From contig NZ_JASLGE010000112.1 of NCBI RefSeq assembly GCF_030150285.1, positions 1 to 11,864 of the forward strand: a stretch of 11,864 nt of DNA, in the 5' to 3' direction. The position numbers and the translations under genes were made by a program. Shown piece after piece: positions 1-6,681 of the stretch (the first letter of the stretch is position 1; each line of letters begins with the position of its first letter). Source of the stretch: Pseudomonas sp. (lineage in GTDB: Bacteria; Pseudomonadota; Gammaproteobacteria; Pseudomonadales; Pseudomonadaceae). The notes below the pieces were generated by a model, which was given only the letters and a program-made list of their open reading frames with translations, was not told where the DNA came from and ran no database searches.

Positions 1-1208
1 AGCGTATAAAACTACCAAGACAAATGCGGGCAACCGTGCAGATGCGTAGAATAGGACATTTAAACAACTCAGTCCAATCTCACTCACAAGTGACATGGTT
101 TGGATTAAAAGCACGCCTACCAGACGTCAGGGTATACAAAAACTGGACAACAATCGGCGTAACAATGCAATCAGGCGGTAAGATCGCGACACAATCAGAG
201 AGCAGATTAAATGCTATCGTTACTAGAATATTGCCAGAGTTGCAAAGTGATGGATCGTGGTCTGAGCCTAAACCTACACGCGATATTGCTTCATTCGTTC
301 GATATCTAGCGCACACAATTGGCTACAATGACAACGACATTGATATGACGGAATTGCTAAGACTGCACAATACTTACTGGAAACCAAGAGGCGAGCATTT
401 CGATTATATCTTTGATGAAACTACCGTTAAGCAAGCGCTTGACTACGCATTTAATGCGGGTCTATCTGATTTCACGATCAGTAACGGGAAAATAAAGCCT
501 GTTCGCGACGATATCAGGACGATAAGCGAACAATCATATTCAGCGCAAAACACGGTCGGAGAAATAACGCATACTTTCAGATCAAGACAACTAGATGACT
601 TTGACGGCGTAGAAGTTGAATACGTAGATCCGGAAACTTTCGACAAGAAAGTTGTAGAGTGTATTTTGCCTGATTCTCAAGGTATTAAGCTCAGAAAGAC
701 AAGCCTGCGAGGCGTGACTGATCGTGACAGAGCTTATATTGCAGGTATGCGCCTAGCTAGCGAAGATCTCTACGTAAATCGAGAGTTTAGCTTTAAGACA
801 GAGATGGACGCATTTAATAGTGAATACGGCTCATTTATTCGGGTTATTACAGAGTCGCCTAATATGATGCAGTCCTCTCAAATCTTGAACGCCGAGAAAG
901 ATCACGTTGTATTAAGTGAAGATATTCCCGTTGATTTTGACGTATTTGCGTGGCGCGATGCGCAGGGAAGATACAATGGTGAGCATGATATAATCAGGGT
1001 TGACGGAAATAAGGTTTATGTTGATTTAGGAAGCAAAAAGCCGATTGTGAGCTTAGGGATGGAATTACCTCACGCTTACATCGGTAAAAAAGAACGATTC
1101 ACTTACAAATGCTTAGTTGATGAAATAACCCCAAATGGCGTAGATTCAGCAACAGTTAAAGCTTCAATTTATGATGGGCGTGTTTACGCTTATGACAATA
1201 AGGAATAA
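1..1208 (+). CDS. Phage tail-tip / host-specificity protein, TipJ (lambda J-like), 3' part
   Basis: This is the C-terminal part of a tail-tip hub protein, which sits at the end of a siphophage tail and takes part in host recognition. The reading frame is open from base 3, so the gene starts outside the window; the first internal ATG at 24 is probably not the start. The visible 401 or so residues are much shorter than full J-type proteins, which often exceed 700. Recognisable family text includes a stretch near residue 200 of the ATG-24 numbering (DDFDGVEVEYVDPETF), followed by a GVTDRDRAYIAGMRL-like segment typical of TipJ proteins. The C-terminal third is beta-rich with short repeated turns. 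The stop is two bases before the tailspike start, so the two are translated as a pair. Family assignment rests on remembered sequence patterns, not on a search. Confidence 0.8.
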   Translation, partial: RIKLPRQMRATVQMRRIGHLNNSVQSHSQVTWFGLKARLPDVRVYKNWTTIGVTMQSGGKIATQSESRLNAIVTRILPELQSDGSWSEPKPTRDIASFVRYLAHTIGYNDNDIDMTELLRLHNTYWKPRGEHFDYIFDETTVKQALDYAFNAGLSDFTISNGKIKPVRDDIRTISEQSYSAQNTVGEITHTFRSRQLDDFDGVEVEYVDPETFDKKVVECILPDSQGIKLRKTSLRGVTDRDRAYIAGMRLASEDLYVNREFSFKTEMDAFNSEYGSFIRVITESPNMMQSSQILNAEKDHVVLSEDIPVDFDVFAWRDAQGRYNGEHDIIRVDGNKVYVDLGSKKPIVSLGMELPHAYIGKKERFTYKCLVDEITPNGVDSATVKASIYDGRVYAYDNKE

Positions 1209-1210
1209 TT

Positions 1211-3418
1211 ATGGTTTGCGAAAAAGGTAGATTTAATACAGGTAATGACATATGCAGCAATGACTTGCGAGATCTTAATGATAACTCGATTATCGTTGAT
1301 GGGTACGTTAATAGCGAAGAGCTTGCAGTAAAAGACAGGTTCGGCGTACCTCGTAAAACGCTTGCGGGGATTCAGAAAGATGCTGATGATATGAATAGAG
1401 AGATTCAAGAGCGCGCAGATAAACAACACGGCGAGATTCAAGAGAGGGCTGATAATACAATCAGTGAGTTCGAGGGCGAGATTGATGCGATAATTAAGGA
1501 GGCTGGTGGCGTTGAGGTTGTTAGTGAATTTGGGGATTCTGTCGAGAAGGTTGTTAGTCAATCCAAGATTAGTAAGCATCTAGGGGAAGATTCAGAGGGC
1601 AATGCTTTATTGCGAGATGGAGATAGAGAATATACGTTTCCTCGCTACGGTGATGGTGGGAAGATTATGGTTGACAAGAACTTAGGGTATGTAACTCCTG
1701 AAATGTTCGGGGCAGTCGGCGATGGTATTACCAATGATACTTTAGCGGTTCAGAAAGCATTAGATAGCTTGAGAAACTTAGGAGGCGGGGTTTTATCTGG
1801 GGTTAATGGCAAAACATATGTTGTGCGTAATACCGCAGTTCCTTCTAACATTGTTGTAAGAGATATGATAATAAACCAGCTCGTAGAGTCAGAGCCTTTA
1901 AGCCAATGGCAACTTATTAAACATATCTTCAGTATTGTAGATGTTAAAAATGTCACTTTCAGTAATTTAACAATTGACGGTAAGAGAGGGGAGCAGAACT
2001 TAGATAATGCGGGAACGCAGGATGGGGGTTGTGTTGCTTTTGATATCGGAAAAGGTGCGAGAGATATAAAATTCTTAAACTGTACAGTGACGAATATGGC
2101 TACAGATGCTCTACAGATTTACGGATATACTTCTGCAACTGAACCATCAGACGGACCTTATGACATTCTCGTTTCAGGGTGTAATTTTAGCCTGTCTAGA
2201 CGAAATAACATAAGCGTCATAAGCGTGGACGGTTTACACATAGAGAATACCAGACTTGATAAATCAGGATTAGAGGTAGAAGGTACTCAAAGTGGTAAGC
2301 AACCCATCAAATCAGATACTGGAAGGCTCTGGGCTGCTCCTTCAATAGACTTTGAACCTGAGAAACGATGTAGTATATCTAACGTTACAACGGAAAACTG
2401 CTCTATTGAGGGGTCTCGATCAGGTATATTGATCTACGGTGGAGTTACTCAAACAGATATAAGTATCACGAACCTAAGTTTTAAAAATACAACAGTTAAA
2501 AATACTGTTACTGGGGATTCTTTTAAATTAGAAGGTTACAAACACCCCATTAAAAACATATACGTGCAAAACCTGCACGGATATGGTATGAGCAATGTTA
2601 ATATCAGTGCGGGCGAGTTTGTATCTATTGACAATATCCTAAACTACTCTGATAGTGGGGACCCTTTCTACAACTCATTTTCTACTGTTAGCGGTCAAAC
2701 TTCAAAGCTAGTTATAGGGGTAGTGAAAGACCTGATATTTAAAAATGTGAGAGTTGGTAATTACGGGCTAAGTGCATGGGAGTTTGCAAGGACTCCCAGT
2801 GATATTCCTAACTTACTATTTGATTCATCTTGTTTCGTTTCAACTACGCAATCCGGTAATATAGGCGACTTACTGGTATTCTCTAACCAACAAACACCTC
2901 AATTAACTCCAAGTATATTTGGAGTATCTAGAAAACATGATCTACCTTTGTTTAAAAATGAGTACGGGAGTATTATTTATCAACCTGTATTTAAAAACAA
3001 CGCAGGTGGTAAACCTGAAGGGGATACAGGATCTTATGGATGGCATCATGCACGTAGTGGCAGGAAAGTTACAGGTGTAGGTGGTGGTAAGTGGAATACC
3101 GATAAGTTATCTGTTACTAATGTTGTGGAATCAGATTTAGGTTTATCTATAGCTGCAAAGCATGCGGATGGTAGGGTGTATAAGGGGACTGTGACGGGGG
3201 TAGATGTGGTAAACAACTCATGGACTATCTCACCTGATTTATCTTTTGGATCTATAGCCGAGGGAGCAGATGTGTTTTATATTGAATATAAAGAGATGTA
3301 CCCATTATTTAAGCAAGGAGTTATTGAGAAGCTACAAACTAACGCCACTTCTAGTGAGATTGTAGCTAAGATAAATCAGATCATAGATGCTTTAAAGCTG
3401 TCTAACACTACACTTTAA
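1211..3418 (+). CDS. Tailspike protein with pectate-lyase-3 beta-helix (putative receptor-binding depolymerase)
   Basis: A 735-residue tailspike. Residues 7-54 form a tail-attachment segment of a type common in phage fibres (FNTGND...RDLNDNS...DRFGVPRKTLAGI). Residues 55-97 are a charged coiled coil with an 11-residue repeat (EIQERAD twice). A beta-helix of the pectate-lyase-3 family starts at about residue 160 (TPEMFGAVGDGITNDTLAVQKAL) and runs to about 480, with many short N/T/V-rich rungs. The tail end (NATSSEIVAKINQIIDALK) resembles the helical ends seen on many trimeric phage fibres. By family, such proteins bind and often cleave surface polysaccharide; no catalytic residue can be named from sequence alone. 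The ATG lies 2 bases after the TipJ stop with AAGGA about 8 bases upstream. Domain call is firm, enzymatic activity is inferred. Confidence 0.85.
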   Translation: MVCEKGRFNTGNDICSNDLRDLNDNSIIVDGYVNSEELAVKDRFGVPRKTLAGIQKDADDMNREIQERADKQHGEIQERADNTISEFEGEIDAIIKEAGGVEVVSEFGDSVEKVVSQSKISKHLGEDSEGNALLRDGDREYTFPRYGDGGKIMVDKNLGYVTPEMFGAVGDGITNDTLAVQKALDSLRNLGGGVLSGVNGKTYVVRNTAVPSNIVVRDMIINQLVESEPLSQWQLIKHIFSIVDVKNVTFSNLTIDGKRGEQNLDNAGTQDGGCVAFDIGKGARDIKFLNCTVTNMATDALQIYGYTSATEPSDGPYDILVSGCNFSLSRRNNISVISVDGLHIENTRLDKSGLEVEGTQSGKQPIKSDTGRLWAAPSIDFEPEKRCSISNVTTENCSIEGSRSGILIYGGVTQTDISITNLSFKNTTVKNTVTGDSFKLEGYKHPIKNIYVQNLHGYGMSNVNISAGEFVSIDNILNYSDSGDPFYNSFSTVSGQTSKLVIGVVKDLIFKNVRVGNYGLSAWEFARTPSDIPNLLFDSSCFVSTTQSGNIGDLLVFSNQQTPQLTPSIFGVSRKHDLPLFKNEYGSIIYQPVFKNNAGGKPEGDTGSYGWHHARSGRKVTGVGGGKWNTDKLSVTNVVESDLGLSIAAKHADGRVYKGTVTGVDVVNNSWTISPDLSFGSIAEGADVFYIEYKEMYPLFKQGVIEKLQTNATSSEIVAKINQIIDALKLSNTTL
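1400..1444 (+). repeat. 33-nt-spaced direct repeat coding for a coiled-coil hendecad
   Basis: The 12-mer GAGATTCAAGAG occurs at 1400-1411 and again at 1433-1444, exactly 33 bases apart. It encodes two copies of EIQERAD, 11 residues apart, in the tailspike stalk. An 11-residue period fits a hendecad coiled coil that would hold the trimer together. The repeat also offers a place for stalk length to change by slippage or recombination. Confidence 0.75.
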
Positions 3419-3429
3419 AGAATAAACCT

Positions 3430-3774
3430 ATGACAAATAAATCCGATCTGCTCGCCTACTCGCTCTCAACAGCCCTCGCCGCAGGTATGGCAGTCGACGG
3501 AAGCGCCATTCTTGGCGCTTTCTTCGGCGCTGTACTGTACGTGACGATCGCAAGTGACTCATCCATGAAACAACGTATTGTCTTCATGGGTGCGTCATTT
3601 GTCGCGGGTTATCTCGGCTCTCCGGTTCTTGAAACTATCCCCTCAGGATTTGTGGCTTTTATAATTAGTGCAGGTATCGTAGGAGTTGTGCTATTATTTC
3701 ATAAAGTATTGAATCGAATCGATATTGCACAAGTCATTGAAGTCTTGAAGGAGGTATCAAAATGGAAACAGTAA
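3430..3774 (+). CDS. Putative phage holin (about three membrane segments)
   Basis: A 114-residue hydrophobic protein with segments at about residues 10-38, 48-65 and 70-90, a short basic stretch (MKQR) between the first two, and a charged C-terminus (KEVSKWKQ). Size, topology and position directly before a second holin-like gene and an endolysin point to a holin, which forms the inner-membrane lesion that times lysis. The GAFFGAVLYVTIAS and GASFVAGYLGSP stretches resemble a family of short phage holins annotated in proteobacterial phages. The ribosome-binding site is weak (AAAG about 9 bases before ATG), so expression may be low or coupled to the tailspike. Its 3' end overlaps the next gene by 13 bases. 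It could instead be an antiholin or another lysis membrane protein. Confidence 0.6.
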   Translation: MTNKSDLLAYSLSTALAAGMAVDGSAILGAFFGAVLYVTIASDSSMKQRIVFMGASFVAGYLGSPVLETIPSGFVAFIISAGIVGVVLLFHKVLNRIDIAQVIEVLKEVSKWKQ

Positions 3775-4037
3775 TTTTCTCATTCTCCATTTTGACGATT
3801 GTCAGTTTAATAACATTTAAAACGTCAAAGAATCAGCGCAAAAAGTACGTGTTTAACGGCATAGCGTATCTGCTCGTCATCATGTATGCGTTACAGATTT
3901 ACGCGCTGAATCATTCCACAATTTTCAATTTAATAGCTACGCTTATCATTTCTATACCGATCCTCAGTTGTCACGGTAATGTGAGTGAAGCGTGGGAAGA
4001 GGTGAAACATGTTGTCAAAAAATTTCAAACGCGCTGA
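3762..4037 (+). CDS. Putative 3TM holin (Phage_holin_3-type)
   Basis: A 91-residue membrane protein. A first membrane segment (residues 2-18) is followed by a basic loop (KTSKNQRKKY), a second segment (about 32-50) and a third (about 54-70). The end of the third segment carries a Gly-Asn-Val (CHGNVSEAWE), a feature I recall from the putative 3TM holin family of proteobacterial phages. A strong ribosome-binding site (AAGGAGG, 7 bases from ATG) contrasts with the weak one of the previous gene. The gene overlaps the preceding gene by 13 bases and the endolysin by 29 bases. Its likely role is to permeabilise the inner membrane; whether it or the upstream protein is the true holin cannot be told from sequence. 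Confidence 0.7.
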   Translation: METVIFSFSILTIVSLITFKTSKNQRKKYVFNGIAYLLVIMYALQIYALNHSTIFNLIATLIISIPILSCHGNVSEAWEEVKHVVKKFQTR

Positions 4038-4353
4038 ATTTGCATGCAAATGCGGTTGTGGCTTTGACTCAATCGACGAACAGATAGTTGAAGTCGCTCA
4101 AGATATTAGAGATCATTTCGACAGTCCCGCCGCTATCAACTCAGCGTGTCGTTGTGAAGCTCACAATAAACGGGTCGGTGGTGCGAAAGGATCGAAACAT
4201 CTTGAAGGCATTGCGATCGACATTCGTGTCAAAGATGTCACGCCGCGGGAAGTGTACGACTACATTAACGGCAAGTATCCTAAGACTTTCGGAATCGGAC
4301 TGTATAAAACATTTGTCCATGTCGACACTCGCAGTAAGCGTGCGAGGTGGTGA
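4009..4353 (+). CDS. Endolysin, M15-family peptidase (D-Ala-D-Ala carboxypeptidase-like)
   Basis: A 114-residue peptidoglycan peptidase of the peptidase M15_3 type. After a family-like N-terminus (NFKRAEFACKCGCGFDSID) come the conserved core SACRCEAHNKRVGG, then SKHLEGIAIDI and, near the C-terminus, FVHVDTR. The His of SKH, the Asp of AIDI and the His of VHVD are the expected zinc ligands. The enzyme should cut peptide stems of the cell wall. There is no signal peptide, so it depends on the holin for access to the wall. A GAGGTG site lies about 5 bases before the ATG, within the holin gene. The length is near the usual one for single-domain M15 endolysins. Confidence 0.88.
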   Translation: MLSKNFKRAEFACKCGCGFDSIDEQIVEVAQDIRDHFDSPAAINSACRCEAHNKRVGGAKGSKHLEGIAIDIRVKDVTPREVYDYINGKYPKTFGIGLYKTFVHVDTRSKRARW

Positions 4354-4355
4354 GT

Positions 4356-4823
4356 ATGCGAACGATGATCTACTCGGCAATATTGGTCATTCTTGGCGCT
4401 TGTATCGGTTCTGGTCACGTACAGTCGAAATGGGATAAAGAGAAACTCACACAGCAATCAATGCTCATAAAACAGCAAGATCGAATCAAACAGCTCGAAC
4501 GTGAACACACGATCCGAGAGAGTCAAATCATTGTGACATTCAACGAAGCGAAAAAAGAATATGAGAACACTATCAGTAATATCAATAGCGATCATTCTGA
4601 CAGCTTGCACGAGCATGAAGAGCGAGCCAATTATTATCGACAAGAATATCAACAGTGCAGCGACAAGCGTATTATCGAGCGAGCAGTATTACTCGACAGA
4701 TACTTACAAGAAGGTACAACGCTGGTTAGAGAGCTCGAACAGATTATTATATTCAAAGAGCAACTAATCATGTCGTTAGATGCTGTTATTGATAATGATA
4801 GATTGTTGATTAATGCAGAATAG
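4356..4823 (+). CDS. Rz: i-spanin, Rz-like
   Basis: A 155-residue inner-membrane spanin. One N-terminal membrane segment (about residues 5-20) is followed by a long charged, heptad-rich helical region reaching the C-terminus, which is the expected periplasmic arm. Together with the o-spanin it should fuse inner and outer membranes in the last step of lysis. I choose the ATG at 4356 because GAGG at 4344-4347 lies an ideal distance upstream. A GTG at 4347 in the same frame would add three residues and overlap the endolysin stop. The membrane segment contains LGAC, which resembles a lipobox, but it is inside a hydrophobic span with no positively charged signal-peptide region beyond one Arg. The o-spanin gene is wholly contained in this one, in the +1 frame. 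Confidence 0.85.
   Translation: MRTMIYSAILVILGACIGSGHVQSKWDKEKLTQQSMLIKQQDRIKQLEREHTIRESQIIVTFNEAKKEYENTISNINSDHSDSLHEHEERANYYRQEYQQCSDKRIIERAVLLDRYLQEGTTLVRELEQIIIFKEQLIMSLDAVIDNDRLLINAE
4561..4767 (+). CDS. Rz1: o-spanin lipoprotein, Rz1-like, nested in Rz
   Basis: A 68-residue lipoprotein in the +1 frame inside Rz. It has a basic start (MR), a hydrophobic stretch (SVISIAII) and a clear lipobox LTAC with Cys16, giving a mature outer-membrane lipoprotein of about 53 residues. Fully embedded Rz1 genes are known from lambda, where this same frame relation is found. Unlike lambda Rz1 it is not proline-rich (one Pro). The ribosome-binding site is poor (AAAAGA), so translation may depend on ribosomes already on Rz. 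It is short and could be dismissed as a shadow frame, but lipobox, position and frame together support it. Confidence 0.8.
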   Translation: MRTLSVISIAIILTACTSMKSEPIIIDKNINSAATSVLSSEQYYSTDTYKKVQRWLESSNRLLYSKSN

Positions 4824-4825
4824 AG

Positions 4826-4852
4826 AAAGGGATCAACTACGATCCCTTTTTT
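4826..4852 (+). terminator. Intrinsic terminator between the convergent units
   Basis: AAAGGGATC (4826-4834), a six-base loop AACTAC and GATCCCTTT (4841-4849) form a perfect 9-bp stem followed by further Ts (4850-4852). It begins three bases after the Rz stop and ends just before the last gene of the opposite strand. On the + strand this is a standard Rho-independent terminator. On the - strand the same stem is followed by only TTTCTC, so it may stop that unit less efficiently. Confidence 0.9.
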
Positions 4853-4853
4853 G

Positions 4854-5054
4854 TTACTCTCTACAAATATACATGTAATCTATAACTTCAACATCTTTCT
4901 CTGATCTATCCATTGCTATAAATCTTTCTATTCTTGCAATGTCATCATCATTCTTTATGCATCTATCAAGATTTAATCTAACTGTAAAATTCTCTCCGTT
5001 AGCCCAGCACTCAAAGATGTACTGATATCTCTTCTTTTTAAACCAGCTAAACAC
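4854..5054 (-). CDS. Small protein of unknown function (66 aa), last gene of the - strand operon
   Basis: I do not recognise this protein. It starts with a basic aromatic segment (MFSWFKKKRYQYIF), followed by a mixed beta/alpha stretch with a polar, acidic middle. The start is GTG at 5054, directly after the TAA of the upstream gene, and is supported by GGAG seven bases upstream. Three Cys are spread out (about residues 16, 32 and 64) with no CxxC pair. It sits last in the operon, next to the bidirectional terminator. Real coding is supported by the ribosome-binding site and by its exact abutment with the gene before it. Confidence 0.65.
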   Translation of the reverse strand: MFSWFKKKRYQYIFECWANGENFTVRLNLDRCIKNDDDIARIERFIAMDRSEKDVEVIDYMYICRE

Positions 5055-5258
5055 TTAATCACTCCAAATAACATGTGCGGTAGGAGGGTTGTCTGACCCC
5101 TCTACATATATTTCCCCAGTCGCGCCACAGTCTTGGCACTTAGCCATGTCCCCCTCATAGCAAATCTTTAAGCTGTCATCATTATGATCCGTTGTAATCT
5201 CTATCGGTGATTTGCCGTTGCATTTATCGCAAAATAACCAATCTATATGTTTAATCAT
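5055..5258 (-). CDS. Small zinc-ribbon protein with two CxxC knuckles
   Basis: A 67-residue protein with CDKC at residues 10-13 and CQDCG at 41-45, a typical four-cysteine zinc ribbon. Between the knuckles lies a polar acidic loop. The second knuckle is followed by a beta stretch (ATGEIYVEG) and a conserved-looking end (AHVIWSD). Small phage zinc ribbons of this shape are common; some resemble the Lar restriction-alleviation family, but the match here is only in spacing and general form. AAGGAG lies seven bases upstream of ATG. The role is unknown; nucleic-acid or protein binding is the general expectation for a zinc ribbon. Confidence 0.75.
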   Translation of the reverse strand: MIKHIDWLFCDKCNGKSPIEITTDHNDDSLKICYEGDMAKCQDCGATGEIYVEGSDNPPTAHVIWSD

Positions 5259-5269
5259 TTTTAATCTCC

Positions 5270-5488
5270 TTATTCGTTTTGCATGTATTCTAGGGCTTTG
5301 TCGATCTCATTCGTAGTGACCATAAAGAAATTTTTATCAGAGCTATTGAAATTGATCATTCTATTTTTCTCGTTAAATTTCTGAACCCATATGTAATTAG
5401 TTAGATTGTTATAAGCGAACGAATAAAATACATCGCCTACACTCTTTTCAATACACAACTCTAAGATCTCGTTTAGTTTACTCTGCAT
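5270..5488 (-). CDS. Unknown protein (72 aa), paralogue of the upstream gene
   Basis: No known family recognised. The N-terminal helix (KLNEILELCIEKS) matches the N-terminus of the gene just upstream (KLNELIELCISLS). The rest has a similar order: aromatic beta segments (NYIWVQKF) and a C-terminal helix (NEIDKALEYMQNE). So the two probably arose by tandem duplication and then diverged strongly. It overlaps the upstream gene by 11 bases and has a strong AAAAGGAG seven bases before its ATG. Its size and alpha-beta-alpha layout suggest a small binding protein or adaptor. Confidence 0.7.
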   Translation of the reverse strand: MQSKLNEILELCIEKSVGDVFYSFAYNNLTNYIWVQKFNEKNRMINFNSSDKNFFMVTTNEIDKALEYMQNE

Positions 5489-5699
5489 CTCTATGCTCCT
5501 TTTCGTGAACCCAGTTTATTAAATTCTCTGCACCTTCATTGCAAAGACTTGACACATCCATGTCCTCTACATCATTCGCTACAATCTTATAAACTACAAT
5601 AGAATCTCCTTGCGGGATTATATCTAAATTATAGTAATTATTTGCCTTGATATCAGATAGCGATATACATAATTCGATTAACTCATTTAGCTTTTCCAT
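5478..5699 (-). CDS. Unknown protein (73 aa), paralogue of the downstream gene
   Basis: Unrecognised. It begins with the helix EKLNELIELCISLS, continues with beta-like segments (LDIIPQGDSIVVYKIV), then an acidic patch (VEDMDVSS) and a C-terminal helix (GAENLINWVHEKEH). The helix start and overall order mirror the next gene in the operon. The ATG at 5699 lies inside the end of the diphosphohydrolase-like gene (17-base overlap), with AGGGAG about seven bases upstream, so translation is probably coupled. Confidence 0.7.
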   Translation of the reverse strand: MEKLNELIELCISLSDIKANNYYNLDIIPQGDSIVVYKIVANDVEDMDVSSLCNEGAENLINWVHEKEHRDAE

Positions 5700-6414
5700 C
5701 TCTCTTCTCCCTTAATTTCAGCTCTAACAACATCAATATGCTCGTTGCTTCATGCGCTAAGTGCATCATTCCGCTTTCATCGTCTAACTCATCAATTGCC
5801 AATCTATGTCTGTCTGCTGCGTTCCTATATCGATCAATGCCGTTAGGTACTTTCAACCAGTTTCCTTCACTGTATTTCTCAGCTCCGAATTGCAAGACTT
5901 TAAGGATCTCATTAATAGCTAGAGGCATATCATCAAGTAGTAGCGTTGGTTTTAGTTTTCCTTGATCTAGCTTTGTGCCTTTTGGTAGATCCCTGCGAGG
6001 ATGGGATAAGTCAATATCCGGCAAAATATCCCCATCCTTTAAATACTCCACCTTATCTACAGCGCCAAATATTTGCCCGCTTCTAGTTAAATGGACTTTT
6101 CCATTTACATCTGTCAAAAAATTATCTTCTAACACGTAGTCTATTTTCGGCGCTCCTTCAAAAGAATATCTGCTATCGTCCATAAATCCAAGCTCAGGGT
6201 TTTTGGCAATATCTCCGTCAAATGTCGGGACGCCTGTGGGTTTATCTTCTACTACCACCTCAAAAAACCTCTTATTAACAGACGCTTTATATCCCCTGTC
6301 ATTACGTATCGAATAAAATCCATCATCGCCATAAAATTCCTTCAGAACTTCATACGTTTTTCCTACCGTAAAGTTCCTTTCAATACTCTCGTTGTTAACG
6401 CATATTACTCTCAT
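5683..6414 (-). CDS. dATP/dGTP diphosphohydrolase-like protein (DUF5664/MazZ type) with SH3-like N-terminal domain
   Basis: A 243-residue two-part protein. Residues 146-236 match the pattern of the DUF5664 group of all-alpha nucleotide pyrophosphohydrolases: KLDQGKLKP, then EILKVLQFGAEKY, NW, RYRNAADRH and DDESGMMHLAHEA. Relatives include MazZ, which removes dGTP in phages with 2-aminoadenine DNA, although many members occur in phages with normal DNA. Residues 1-55 look like a small beta-barrel found alone in many phage proteins (VGKTYEVL...DDGFYSIRNDRG...RFFEV). Residues 56-145 are a poorly conserved linker. The likely role is adjusting the dNTP pool by converting dNTP to dNMP. The start ATG overlaps the previous TGA as ATGA, and GGAG lies eight bases upstream. 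No purZ-like gene is in this window. Confidence 0.82.
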   Translation of the reverse strand: MRVICVNNESIERNFTVGKTYEVLKEFYGDDGFYSIRNDRGYKASVNKRFFEVVVEDKPTGVPTFDGDIAKNPELGFMDDSRYSFEGAPKIDYVLEDNFLTDVNGKVHLTRSGQIFGAVDKVEYLKDGDILPDIDLSHPRRDLPKGTKLDQGKLKPTLLLDDMPLAINEILKVLQFGAEKYSEGNWLKVPNGIDRYRNAADRHRLAIDELDDESGMMHLAHEATSILMLLELKLREKRDGKAK

Positions 6415-6680
6415 ATATATTTCTCCGCATATGCTTTTGCATTTGAATAAACTCTGTCTAAATCTTTCGCATCAATCTCAAATTCGATCTTTGCGCCGTC
6501 TGCTCTGATAATTACTTGAGCTGTATTTGCTATCTTTGTAACTTGCACAACTCTCGCTTTTTTGATGTATCCGCGATTGTATATCTTCTCGATAGCTTTG
6601 TTGTTTACGTATCGCTCATTTTCTTTGATGAACTGAATAGACGCTCTACTCAGTTCTAAGTCGATATGTTTTGTTTGCAT
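6411..6680 (-). CDS. Unknown protein (89 aa)
   Basis: No family recognised. A charged N-terminal helical part (about 1-40, with SRASIQFIKENERYVNNKAIEKIYNR broken by a turn) leads into beta strands (KARVVQVTKI, AQVIIRADGAKIEFEIDA) and a final helix (DRVYSNAKAYAEKYI). I choose the ATG at 6680 because AAGGA lies five bases upstream and it falls just after the MazG-like stop. A longer frame from 6710 would overlap that gene and has no ribosome-binding site. Overlap with the next gene is ATGA. The position between two nucleotide-hydrolase-like genes is suggestive but gives no function. Confidence 0.65.
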   Translation of the reverse strand: MQTKHIDLELSRASIQFIKENERYVNNKAIEKIYNRGYIKKARVVQVTKIANTAQVIIRADGAKIEFEIDAKDLDRVYSNAKAYAEKYI

Positions 6681-6681
6681 A

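Noticed and set aside
1190..1579. A 129-codon - strand frame with hydrophobic segments
   Set aside because: It lies opposite the end of the tail-tip gene and the tailspike start. Hydrophobicity arises from the complement of charged coiled-coil codons.
4356..4410. Lipobox-like LGAC at the start of Rz, suggesting Rz itself could be a lipoprotein
   Set aside because: The hydrophobic segment fits an i-spanin anchor, and the nested frame has a much better lipoprotein signal. Not impossible, but unnecessary.
4088..4438. A 116-codon + strand frame across the endolysin and start of Rz
   Set aside because: It overlaps the well-supported M15 endolysin in another frame, shows no family pattern and has no better ribosome-binding site.
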